Below are positions 34,516 through 43,900 of a stretch of DNA of 64,000 nt, piece by piece. The DNA comes from Carya illinoinensis. Lineage: Eukaryota; Streptophyta; Magnoliopsida; Fagales; Juglandaceae. The stretch spans positions 34,201,001 through 34,265,000 of the forward strand of contig NC_056760.1 in NCBI RefSeq assembly GCF_018687715.1, written 5' to 3'. The position numbers and the translations under genes were made by a program. The notes under the pieces are model-generated. The model saw nothing but the letters and a program-made list of their open reading frames with translations, was not told the origin of the DNA and made no database searches. The stretch's first letter is position 1, and each line of letters starts with the position of its first letter.

Positions 34516-35904
34516 ATGGAGGAAGAACTACGAGCACTCTATGAGAAACTTTCCCTTACTGCAGAGGAATCGGCAGGAGTAGTGGTGGAAACAGAACGGC
34601 TTGAAGATGTTAGAGTTCGGGGTGAGAAATCCCTGATGGTCAGGCTGCTTACGGAGCGATACTTCAATCGGGAGGCCTTCAAGCAGACAATGCGCCGGGT
34701 GTGGAGACCGACGAAGAACATTAAGTTCCGTGACCTAACTCAGGGATTGATGCTGGTGGAGTTCGATGAACCTAGAGACAAGGTACGAGTTCTACACGAT
34801 GGTCCATGGACTTTCAACAAACAGTTGGTGCTTACTAAGGAATTCGAGGGCCATCTACAGGCGCATGAAGTTTCTATGACAACGGCAGATTTTTGGGTAA
34901 GAATCCATGATTTACCAATGATCGCATGCAATGAATACGTGGGCAAACTAATTGGGGATACGCTAGGCAAGGTTATTGAGGTGGATGTAGATTATGACGA
35001 CCTTGCATGGGGGGAGTACATGCGGGTTCGGTTAGCGCTTGATATCACGAAGCCTCTGCTACGGAGGAAGAGGATAAGCCTGGGTGACCACCGAGAGTAC
35101 TGGGTTAGATTCACCTACGAGAGGCTGCCGGATTTTTGTTACCAATGTGGGAGGCTGGGACACTCCCACAAGGAGTGTGATAGCTGGAAAATCCGAAGCA
35201 CAGATCCCAAAGAGGAGAGCCTTCCCTATGGACAATGGCTGAGGGCGGCTCAGTCAACTGGCGGGGGATTCAACAACCCAAAGTACGGGCAGAAAGATAG
35301 TAACGCGGGGAAGCACCCTGCCCCGAGCACGGAGGCTCCATCTATGGGACAGACTCAGGCCTCGCAGGACGCACGACCGGAGGACTCGAGTATCCGAGAA
35401 CAGGGGAACGAAATAATAGAGCCAGCACAGCTTTTTAACGTCCCCATCTTCGAACAACAATTGGGAGATAACCAGAGGAATGGGGGGATATCGAATGATG
35501 ATGGCCTGAGTAACCAAGCACAACCCGAGGAAGACGGTGCTGCCAATGGCTCGGATGAGGCCGCATCCAACGATCAGGAAATCTCCCCAAGGGCCGGGGC
35601 CTCGAACCCACACCCTCACGGGTTTCCACTGGACCTCGTGATGGCCACACTAGAGCCCACTCCCAATGGGCTCTCTCGGCCCAAACGAAGAAAGCGAGGT
35701 AGGAACCGGACGGGGACCGCTGGGTCTGCACCAGAAGAGACATCCACCATCAAAGCTGGTCGAAAACGGTCAGCTCCAACCTGTGATGATGATGATACGC
35801 GTAAGGCAAAGAGGACCTCTACGAGCTTACCTGAGGGTTTGCTGGAGGCTGGAGAGTACAACGGATCGGTGGTGGCTGCGGGGCAGCCCCGCCGGGTCCA
35901 ATGA
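34516..35904 (+). CDS. LINE ORF1: DUF4283 and CCHC zinc-knuckle protein
   Basis: This 462-residue nucleic-acid-binding protein is expected to coat LINE RNA as a ribonucleoprotein. Residues about 35-180 form a DUF4283 domain (a plant LINE/gag-like RNA-binding fold; see 'GPWTFNKQLVLTKEF' and 'FWVRIHDLP'). Residues 208-221 form a zf-CCHC_4 knuckle, with Cys208, Cys211, His216 and Cys221 in the spacing C-x2-C-x4-H-x4-C. The rest is disordered: acidic and Gln/Asn-rich, with a basic cluster near 390-400 that could localise it to the nucleus. The first ATG after the leader is used. Its TGA stop overlaps the ORF2 start by 4 bases (ATGA). Confidence 0.93.
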   Translation: MEEELRALYEKLSLTAEESAGVVVETERLEDVRVRGEKSLMVRLLTERYFNREAFKQTMRRVWRPTKNIKFRDLTQGLMLVEFDEPRDKVRVLHDGPWTFNKQLVLTKEFEGHLQAHEVSMTTADFWVRIHDLPMIACNEYVGKLIGDTLGKVIEVDVDYDDLAWGEYMRVRLALDITKPLLRRKRISLGDHREYWVRFTYERLPDFCYQCGRLGHSHKECDSWKIRSTDPKEESLPYGQWLRAAQSTGGGFNNPKYGQKDSNAGKHPAPSTEAPSMGQTQASQDARPEDSSIREQGNEIIEPAQLFNVPIFEQQLGDNQRNGGISNDDGLSNQAQPEEDGAANGSDEAASNDQEISPRAGASNPHPHGFPLDLVMATLEPTPNGLSRPKRRKRGRNRTGTAGSAPEETSTIKAGRKRSAPTCDDDDTRKAKRTSTSLPEGLLEAGEYNGSVVAAGQPRRVQ

Positions 35905-38900
35905 AGCTACTAAGCTGGAATCCCCGTGGGCTTGGGAACCCACGTGGATTCAGAACCCTTCGTGATTTAATCAGGAAGGAAGATCCCGATGTGGTCTTCT
36001 TGCAGGAGACAAAGATCACCTCTCGCGTGATGGACAACTACAGAGCAAGGTTAGGACTTCCTAATTGTCTTTCTGTTGACTGTTGTGGAAGAAGTGGTGG
36101 GCTAGCTTTATTATGGAATGCAGATGTTAATGTGAAAATTCTTAGCTTCTCGACTAACCATATACATGCTAGCATTAGTAGTAATGATGGGTGTAGTAGA
36201 GACTGGTTTCTCACAGGCTTTTACGGCCATCCCGAGACCTCTAAACGAAATAGAACTTGGGATTTACTTAGAGAAATTGCTAGTAAAGTTGATAAACCAT
36301 GGCTGGTGTATGGAGATTTTAATGAAGTGTTGGACCACAATGAGAAGTGGGGCGGCAGGATGAGACCACAATGTCAACTGGATGCCTTTCGGGCTGTCCT
36401 CTCGGACTGTCAGTTGATGGACTTGGGATTCTCGGGGCCTGCTTATACATGGTGTAACAGAAGAGAAGCAGGAGCACGCATTTGTGAAAGAATTGACCGT
36501 TGGGTAGCCACGGACAGCTGGTTGGACTTATTCCCTGGTACAAAAGTTATACATGGGGCTGTTTCTTACTCAGACCATATTCCTGTGTGGGTAGACACGG
36601 AAGGTTTTTCTAACAACCAAAGGAGGAAAAGGATGTTCAGATTTGAGGCTATGTGGGTGGGACACCCGGACTGTGAGGAAATCATCAGAGACACCTGGCA
36701 AAGAACACAAACAGATGGGGATCATATGGCTTGGGCCATGCAGCTAATCTCAACCTGTGGAAACAGACTAAAGGGGTGGAATCAACAGAATTTTGGAAAT
36801 GTAAACAAACAGATCAAAATAGCCAGCGAGGAGCTAAAACACCTCCAAAATTCAGATCCCACTTATGAGAAAACTGAAGAACACAGGAGAGCAAGGAGTG
36901 AGGTCCAACTATGGCTGGAGAGGGAGGAACTCATGTGGCAGCAGAGATCAAAGGTGCAGTGGATGTACTGTGGGGACCAAAACACTAAGTTCTTCCATCA
37001 AAAAGCTTCCCTAAGAAGAAAGAAGAACTTTATCCAGAAATTACAAGATGCTAATGGCACCTGGCTTGAGGGATCACGGAGGGATTTGCTGATCAGTGAG
37101 TACTTTAAATCCCTATTTACTACCTCCTCTGATAGAGGCTCTATGGATGTCATCGAAGGGATGGGAACAAGGGTAACTGCTGATATGTATGTTGAGTTGG
37201 AAAAAGTCTATACTGCTGAAGAAGTTTCTATGGCTTTAAGGCAGATGCATCCCAGGAAAGCCCCGGGCCCAGACGGAATGTCACCAATCTTCTTCCAAAA
37301 ATACTGGCACATCGTCGGAGACAAAATTATTGCTGCTGTACTTGATGTCCTTAATACAGGTCAGCTCCCCACGGGGTTAAACCATACCTTGATAGTGTTA
37401 ATTCCTAAGCTTTGCTCACCTATTTCAGTCTCTGATTTCAGGCCTATTAGTTTGTGTAATGTAATCTACAAACTAATAGCTAAAGTTATCACTAATCGCT
37501 TAAAAGGTGTTTTACCTTTCATCATTTCTGATACACAATCTGCTTTTGTGCCGGGGAGACTTATTACTGACAATGTATTGGTAGCCTATGAATTGATACA
37601 CTATCTGAAAAATAGAAGAAAGGGGAGGAAGGGGTTCATGTCACTCAAGTTAGACATGTCCAAAGCTTATGACCGTGTGGAGTGGGACTTTTTGGAAGGG
37701 GTATTGAGGAAGATGGGATTCCCACACAGCTTGGTTAATCTTATTATGAATTGTGTAACCTCAGTTTCCTTTTCTGTCTTGGTGAATGGTGACCCTACTG
37801 AACCGTTCAAACCCTCTAGAGGAATTAGGCAAGGAGACCCTTTGTCACCTTACCTATTCCTATTATGCACCGAAGCTCTCATTGCTTTGTTGAAACAAGC
37901 TGAAATGGAGGGAGCCGTAAAGGGTATCAAGATCTGTAGGGGGGCACCCAGTATCAACCATATGCTCTTTGCTGATGACTCCATCGTTTTCTGTAATGCG
38001 GATGTGGCAACGTCAGTTAACATACAAGTTTTGCTGAGGAGGTATGAACAAGCCTCTGGTCAGATGATTAATAAGCAGAAGACAGCCATGATTTTTAGCT
38101 CTAATGTGCCTACTAGTACGAGAGACTCCATCATGGCTATGTGGGGGGGGAGTACAATACAACAATATGAGAAATACCTTGGCTTACCTCCAATTGTGGG
38201 GAAAGCTAAAACTGTCGCCTTTGCTGAAATTAAGAATAGAGTATGGAAGAGGCTCCAAAGCTGGAAGGAAAAACTATTATCCCAAGGGGGTCGTGAGGTA
38301 CTATTAAAAGCTGTTGCTTGCTCAATCCCATCCTTTGCGATGAGTTGTTTTAAACTTCCAACAGTCTTATGCCGAGAAATCGAGAAAATGATGGCTCGAT
38401 TCTGGTGGGGACAACGAAAGGAAGGGAGAAAAATTCACTGGATATCATGGGAAAAGTTGTGTGTCCAAAAATCAAAGGGTGGGATGGGATTTAGAGATCT
38501 CAAGATGTTCAATTTGGCCCTTCTAGCAAAACAGGCCTGGAGGGTTCTCAAGTCTGAAGACTCTTTAATTCACAGGCTGTACAAGGCAAAGTACTTTCCT
38601 AACTCCTCTTTCTTTGAGTCCCAGTTGGGCCACAACTCCTCATATACCTGGAGAGGAATCTGGGAGAGCAGAAACATGCTGGAAAAAGGGTGCCAATGGA
38701 GAATCGGGAATGGAGCTAAGGCACGGATTTGGCAAGACATTTGGGTTCCAGGGCACGGTTTGCTATTGAATGAGGAACATGGTCATGAGGAGAGGGATAC
38801 TACAGCAAGAGTAGAAACCTTGATAAATGAAGAGACACAATGGTGGGATGTTCCAAAGGTTAGAGCTCTCTTCAATCCAAAAGTTTCTTCTGATATCCTG

Positions 38901-40007
38901 AAAATACTCCTCAGTCCGGGCCAACATGAAGATGTATGGATGTGGCGGCATGAGAAAAGTGGGGTTTTTAGTGTTCGAAGTGGCTATAGATTCTTCAAGG
39001 CTATACTCAAACAGGAAGCTGCCGAGAGCTCTAATGCCTGCCAAAACCAGAAACTGTGGAAAGCTATCTGGAAAATGCAAGTTCCCAACAAAGTCAGAGT
39101 GTTTGCATGGAGAATTTGCAATGATAGCCTACCATCCAAGCTACACCTATACAAGAGGAAGATTATAGAGAACACCACCTGCGAGTTCTGTAATCATCCC
39201 ACAGAAGATATAGCCCATGCCGTGCTATATTGCCCAGACATCAAGAACACATGGAAGCAGCTATTACCCGAGGTAGCTGAGCTGTCTGAGCAATGCACAA
39301 TGGATCAAGCTGCTCTGTTTTTTGCAATCAGGGGGGACCAAAATCTCCTTTGCAGATTCTTTCTAATAGCGTGGTCATTCTGGTATAGGAGGAATAAGTG
39401 GTTTATTGAGCACTCTCCCCTGAGTCCTATGCAGGCTGCCCACCATGCTCTCGGTTTACAAAAGACAAAAACCTCCCCAACCTCTGAACCAAGTCTTCTA
39501 ATGCAGAAATTAGGCTGTTGGTATGTTCCCCCATCTGGTTTCTTCAAGATTAATGTGGATGCTGCGGTTTTTTTCAACCTTAGAAAGGCTGGCGTAGGGG
39601 TTGTGGTTAGGGATGATGGAGGTAATATTCTCATGGCTGTTAGTAAAGTTGAGCACGAGCTCCATGAACCTGAATCCGTGGAGGCCTTAGCAATGTTACG
39701 GGGTCTTCAGTTTACGTTGCACTTGGGGATCTCAAAAGTGGTGCTTGAAAGTGATTGCTTACTCATGGTTGAAGCGCTGACTGCAAACACAGCACTGTTA
39801 TCTGCTCAAGGCAACGTCATACAGGAGATACGGCATTTACTTAGCTTGTTTGATGACTATAAGGTTCAACATGTATTACGTAGTGGCAATCAAGTAGCTC
39901 ATACCTTGGCAAGACATGCTTGGTCCGTAGATGAGTTGGAGATGTGGATGGGGTCTGTCCCTCCTTTTCTTTCTCAAGTCTGTTGGCTTGATCTCTCTCA
40001 TCTGTAA
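35901..40007 (+). CDS. LINE ORF2: endonuclease, reverse transcriptase, RNase H
   Basis: This 1368-residue polyprotein carries out target-primed reverse transcription. Residues 1-230 form an APE-type endonuclease with the expected catalytic residues: Asn7, Glu36, Asp139, Asn141, Asp199, and Ser224-Asp225-His226. Residues about 445-750 form the reverse transcriptase, with 'KLDMSKAYDRV' (Asp585), the RQGDPLSP motif (643-650) and FADD (690-693). Residues about 1050-1120 are a zf-RVT domain with Cys/His pairs ('CEFC...HAVLYC'). Residues about 1215-1345 form a plant-LINE RNase H (RVT_3) with Asp1220, Glu1261 and Asp1285. No stop or frameshift interrupts it. The start ATG lies within ATGA at the end of ORF1, suggesting translation by reinitiation or an independent mechanism. 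The RNase H type is typical of plant L1-clade elements. Confidence 0.95.
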   Translation: MKLLSWNPRGLGNPRGFRTLRDLIRKEDPDVVFLQETKITSRVMDNYRARLGLPNCLSVDCCGRSGGLALLWNADVNVKILSFSTNHIHASISSNDGCSRDWFLTGFYGHPETSKRNRTWDLLREIASKVDKPWLVYGDFNEVLDHNEKWGGRMRPQCQLDAFRAVLSDCQLMDLGFSGPAYTWCNRREAGARICERIDRWVATDSWLDLFPGTKVIHGAVSYSDHIPVWVDTEGFSNNQRRKRMFRFEAMWVGHPDCEEIIRDTWQRTQTDGDHMAWAMQLISTCGNRLKGWNQQNFGNVNKQIKIASEELKHLQNSDPTYEKTEEHRRARSEVQLWLEREELMWQQRSKVQWMYCGDQNTKFFHQKASLRRKKNFIQKLQDANGTWLEGSRRDLLISEYFKSLFTTSSDRGSMDVIEGMGTRVTADMYVELEKVYTAEEVSMALRQMHPRKAPGPDGMSPIFFQKYWHIVGDKIIAAVLDVLNTGQLPTGLNHTLIVLIPKLCSPISVSDFRPISLCNVIYKLIAKVITNRLKGVLPFIISDTQSAFVPGRLITDNVLVAYELIHYLKNRRKGRKGFMSLKLDMSKAYDRVEWDFLEGVLRKMGFPHSLVNLIMNCVTSVSFSVLVNGDPTEPFKPSRGIRQGDPLSPYLFLLCTEALIALLKQAEMEGAVKGIKICRGAPSINHMLFADDSIVFCNADVATSVNIQVLLRRYEQASGQMINKQKTAMIFSSNVPTSTRDSIMAMWGGSTIQQYEKYLGLPPIVGKAKTVAFAEIKNRVWKRLQSWKEKLLSQGGREVLLKAVACSIPSFAMSCFKLPTVLCREIEKMMARFWWGQRKEGRKIHWISWEKLCVQKSKGGMGFRDLKMFNLALLAKQAWRVLKSEDSLIHRLYKAKYFPNSSFFESQLGHNSSYTWRGIWESRNMLEKGCQWRIGNGAKARIWQDIWVPGHGLLLNEEHGHEERDTTARVETLINEETQWWDVPKVRALFNPKVSSDILKILLSPGQHEDVWMWRHEKSGVFSVRSGYRFFKAILKQEAAESSNACQNQKLWKAIWKMQVPNKVRVFAWRICNDSLPSKLHLYKRKIIENTTCEFCNHPTEDIAHAVLYCPDIKNTWKQLLPEVAELSEQCTMDQAALFFAIRGDQNLLCRFFLIAWSFWYRRNKWFIEHSPLSPMQAAHHALGLQKTKTSPTSEPSLLMQKLGCWYVPPSGFFKINVDAAVFFNLRKAGVGVVVRDDGGNILMAVSKVEHELHEPESVEALAMLRGLQFTLHLGISKVVLESDCLLMVEALTANTALLSAQGNVIQEIRHLLSLFDDYKVQHVLRSGNQVAHTLARHAWSVDELEMWMGSVPPFLSQVCWLDLSHL

Positions 40008-40159
40008 TTTGGTTTTTTTGAATGAAGTAACTGTTTCTTATAAAAAAAAAAAAAAAAAAAAAAAATTTATAGCTAACATTATAGTTTTATATATCTCATA
40101 CGTTGCTGTGTATTAACACACAAAAAATTGAGTGGTAATGTAATAAATTGTGTATTAAT

Positions 40160-40330
40160 ATACCATCAATGTGGCAATCTAGTTGGTATGAGCTAGCATT
40201 TTATGATTTTGAGGCCAGAAGTTCGAGTTATGACATAAGTTAAAATCACTTGTGGTGATAAAGAATAACCTTTGAGTCATAAAATAAGATTTACACTAGC
40301 TGAATATTTTGAGAGTATATTTACTCTTGT
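40160..40330 (+). mobile_element. possible tRNA-derived SINE fragment
   Basis: TAGTTGGTATGAGC (A-box-like) is followed about 40 bases later by AGTTCGAGTTA (B-box-like), with downstream text ending near AGATTTACACTAGCTG. The layout matches plant tRNA-derived SINEs, but the boxes are diverged and no duplication was found. It sits just after the LINE. Confidence 0.45.
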
Positions 40331-40960
40331 AGTAGTACCTATAGTTCAAACTGAACATTTCACATTAACAAAAGACTCCTATAATCACACACAAAAGAAA
40401 GATAGCCTGTTAATATACCGCTTAACAAAACTTGTTATTTGACATGTACCGAATTGAGAAAAAGGAAAAAATTACAGACACGATGATAAAGGAAAAATTT
40501 AATTGTAAAAATAATTACACACTAATATATGTATTAATTTAATGCGATTAATTAAAAAATAAATTTTATTAAAAATAATATTAATTTAAATTTTAAATAT
40601 AAAAAAATTAATATTAATACGTAAATTAATATATAATTTTATCTGCATGCAACAAAACTCGACGACAAATATGGCAAATATTAGAAGAAACAAATCTGAA
40701 TTTAAAAATCTTATCATGGCGTTATTTTACACAATTAATTCCAGGAAGTGAAAATCGTACGCACGTAGGACGTATGACGCGTGGGTTTTCTAAAGAGAAG
40801 ATCATCATGGCAGTTTCTGACGAGGCTCCTCCCGTTACGTTTCCGATGTCAATTTCTTGCTTTCGTTTTCTGTTACCTGTTCTTTTATTTTTGCCCTTTT
40901 GGTTCATAAATCTCTTCTTGCAAACTTAATTTTTTCACTAATGTTCTGGGTTCGGAGAGA
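40331..40960 (+). promoter_or_regulatory. SYT3 upstream region and 5' UTR
   Basis: Bases 40331-40730 are AT-rich. From 40735 composition rises and several ACGT-core motifs occur (CGCACGTAGG near 40760, TGACGCGTGG near 40775, GTTACGTTTC near 40835), typical of bZIP-bound plant promoter elements. A pyrimidine-rich leader runs from about 40860 to the ATG at 40961. No clear TATA box. Regulatory function is inferred from position. Confidence 0.4.
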
Positions 40961-43900
40961 ATGGGATTCGTGGGGAGTTTACTGGGAATAATTGGTTTTG
41001 CCATCGGAATCCCAGTAGGTCTTTTACTGGGTTTTTTCCTATTTATATACGCCGAGCCTGCTGATGTGGAGGTAATACCTGTGTACCTCCTTCTTGTTTC
41101 CTGTTTATTTTCCTTTTTTTTCGCAATTATAAATTACTTTCTTTCATGATAAAGTTGATGCATGGATGCTTTGTTCTTACCCAATATCCGGTAAATATGG
41201 TGCGTTTTATCATTCTATGATCAATGACCGGCATGAAGAAGGTGCCACTATTGTTAAATGCATTATAACATCTGAACCCCAAAGTCGATGATTGTGTCAC
41301 AGTTATTTTCTTATTATTTTTGGCTTCACGTACAGTTATAAGCTGGCCGGAGGAAATGATTGGGTCCTATATAAGGGGGCCTCGAAGCTGAACCTTCAAT
41401 GCATTCGAGGAACTATATACGCTAATTTGTAAATTTTTTCAGCTGCAAGCTTGTTGATTGATATAATAACAAGAATAATTCTTCTTATCATCCCCACATA
41501 CTACACATTACATATTTTTTATTTTATTTTTTCTATAACAAATATGTGGTGTATGGGTGATAAGCAGAATAACTCAATTAATTTAACAAGAATAAAATAA
41601 AATAAAAAATAAAAAAAATAATATTAGAATATGTAAAATGTGTAGTGTGGGATGATGAGTAACATCTCTCTTATAATGTAAGAGTCTTTTGTGATGGTAA
41701 AGGAGCAACAAAAGGAAGAAAAATGTTTTCTAATTATGGATGAGATTGGATGAATAATATCTTAGAATTTAACTTTAGTATCTCGAACTACATTACTAGG
41801 ATACTTATTGTTGTAATTCTACTGATAAAAAAAAACTTACAGTTGTAATATGAAATTGTGTGATTTGCTCCTCTTTGGGAAAATATCACTTCGATGGTGT
41901 GAATGAATAGCCAATTTTTTTTTTCTTCTTTGAAAATTCTAATGCTGTCATTTATCAGAGAAGTAACTCTTCTGAACCTACATTTGCAGGATCCAATTGT
42001 TAGACCAATTGATGAGTTTGACACAAGCTCTTTGCTTGATATTTTGCCTGAGATTCCCCTATGGGTAAAGCATCCTGATTATGATCGAGTGGGTTTTAAG
42101 CTCTTTTTCCTTTTTCTTTTTAAATTTAGTAGGTTACAGTTATTGTTATATTCTTCACCCTTTTTGATCTAACCTTTCTTTATTTCTAATTTCTAAATTT
42201 GTATAATTGTGAAGATTGACTGGTTGAACAGGATGATATCTTATATGTGGCCTTACCTCAATAAGGTGATAAAAAGTTTTAAGATTACCATCAATCTTGC
42301 AAAGTGCAAGCATATTGATCCAAATAATGAGAATTTAACCAATCATTTTTTAGTAAATCTGTTCGTTTTGTCTGCAGGCAATATCTGGAATTATAAGAAG
42401 TACAACAGAGCCAATGTTTTCAAAGTACACTGACACGTTTCAGATAAAGTCAGTAGAGTTCAAGAGTCTAAGTCTTGGAACACTTCCCCCTACATTCCAT
42501 GGTAGGTATCTGCACTGAATTGATCATTTAACTAACTGAATTCACAATGTATTAGGCTTTGATTTCCTCATGCCCTTTAACTTTATATTTCGAAATTCCA
42601 ATGCTAAGTAATCTTGAAGAAGGTAACCTGTTTGGCAATCTGACCTGAATATGAGCACAATATATAAATCAAGTAGCACTAGGAAGTGAAATACGGTACT
42701 TGTCTGCTAGGCTACAACTGCAAGAAAGCATGCCTATTGCATTACAACAGATAAGCAAATATCTCTGATTGCAAGACGTGCCAGCATCATCTAGCTTACA
42801 AATTTATTTTATTTTGGAATCTTATTCATCAAACTGGCAGGTATCAAAGTGCACGAAACTAATGAAAATGAACTGGTATTTGAACCTGCGGTTAGATGGG
42901 CTGGAAATCCAAATGTAACTCTGGTATTTCAATTATTGTCACTTGAAATTACGTTACAGGTGAGAAGAATTTTCAGACCATATCCTAACAATGATATTCA
43001 GGCGAGTGTTTGGGAACTTGATGAAAATACGACGTATTTCCCCTTGATTTTCAAACAGAATTTGACACGTCTCCTTTCTGTTCATGAACTTGCATAATTC
43101 AACTTTCTATTTGAAAATTTAAAAAGATGAGGTCTGTACAATATGTTTCTCACTGACCTTTGATTATTTTATTTCATCATTCTCATGATGACACTAGTTT
43201 ATTGTTTATTTCAAAAAGCATTTAAATGGAATTGAAAATGGTACTAAATAATACCACTCTGTTGCGGGTTAAGATTGACTAAGTATTGTTTATGATTATT
43301 AAAGAAAACTTTCAAAATTTGTTGATCATTTTTCTTCAGCTGGTGGACATACAAATATTTGCTGCACCTCGCGTTGTTTTGAAACCTCTCGTGCCAACAT
43401 TCCCATGTTTTGGGAGCATAGTAGTGTCTTTGATGGAGAAGGTTAAGTTCTCAGCAAATTTGACTGAGTCGAGTCTATATGATGTCATGAACAGAAGATC
43501 TATAATTTTGAGTCTCATGTCCTTACAATGAAAATCTTATATTTGCAGCCACATGTAGACTTTGGACTAAATTTTCTGGGAGGGGATATTATGGCAATAC
43601 CTAGTTTATATCAATATATTCAGGTTGGCTCTCTTTTTGGTTTGCAATAATCTGTTTTAAAGTTCTATGACATTTTAATATACTTGTCTATATATATAAA
43701 CAACATTATCATTAACTGAGCTCATTTTCAACTGCACAATCGGTTTGGATAAGATGCTGTAACAATTATAAGATTGGCTTCAAATTTTCAATCCCTTTAT
43801 ATAAACTATTCCAAGTCATGTTTATTAAAATTATCATTTATTAGGCTCAATTTTTGAGGGAAAACAGCTAACATGACTATAACCTTAGAATAGATAAAGT

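Larger units (their letters stand above)
34363..40061 (+). mobile_element. full-length L1-type LINE, about 5.7 kb
   Basis: The 17-bp sequence AAAATTTATAGCTAACA is repeated exactly at 34346-34362 and 40062-40078. The left junction reads TTT/AAAA, the cleavage preference of L1 endonucleases. The element has a 153-bp pyrimidine-rich 5' UTR, ORF1 (34516-35904), ORF2 (35901-40007), a short 3' UTR (40008-40040) and a poly(A) tail of about 20 bases. Both ORFs are open. Intact frames, exact duplications and an uninterrupted poly(A) tail all point to a recent insertion, perhaps still competent. Confidence 0.95.

Noticed and set aside
35254..35861. Long minus-strand frames opposite LINE ORF1
   Set aside because: They are shadows of the GC-richer disordered half of ORF1, without recognisable domains.
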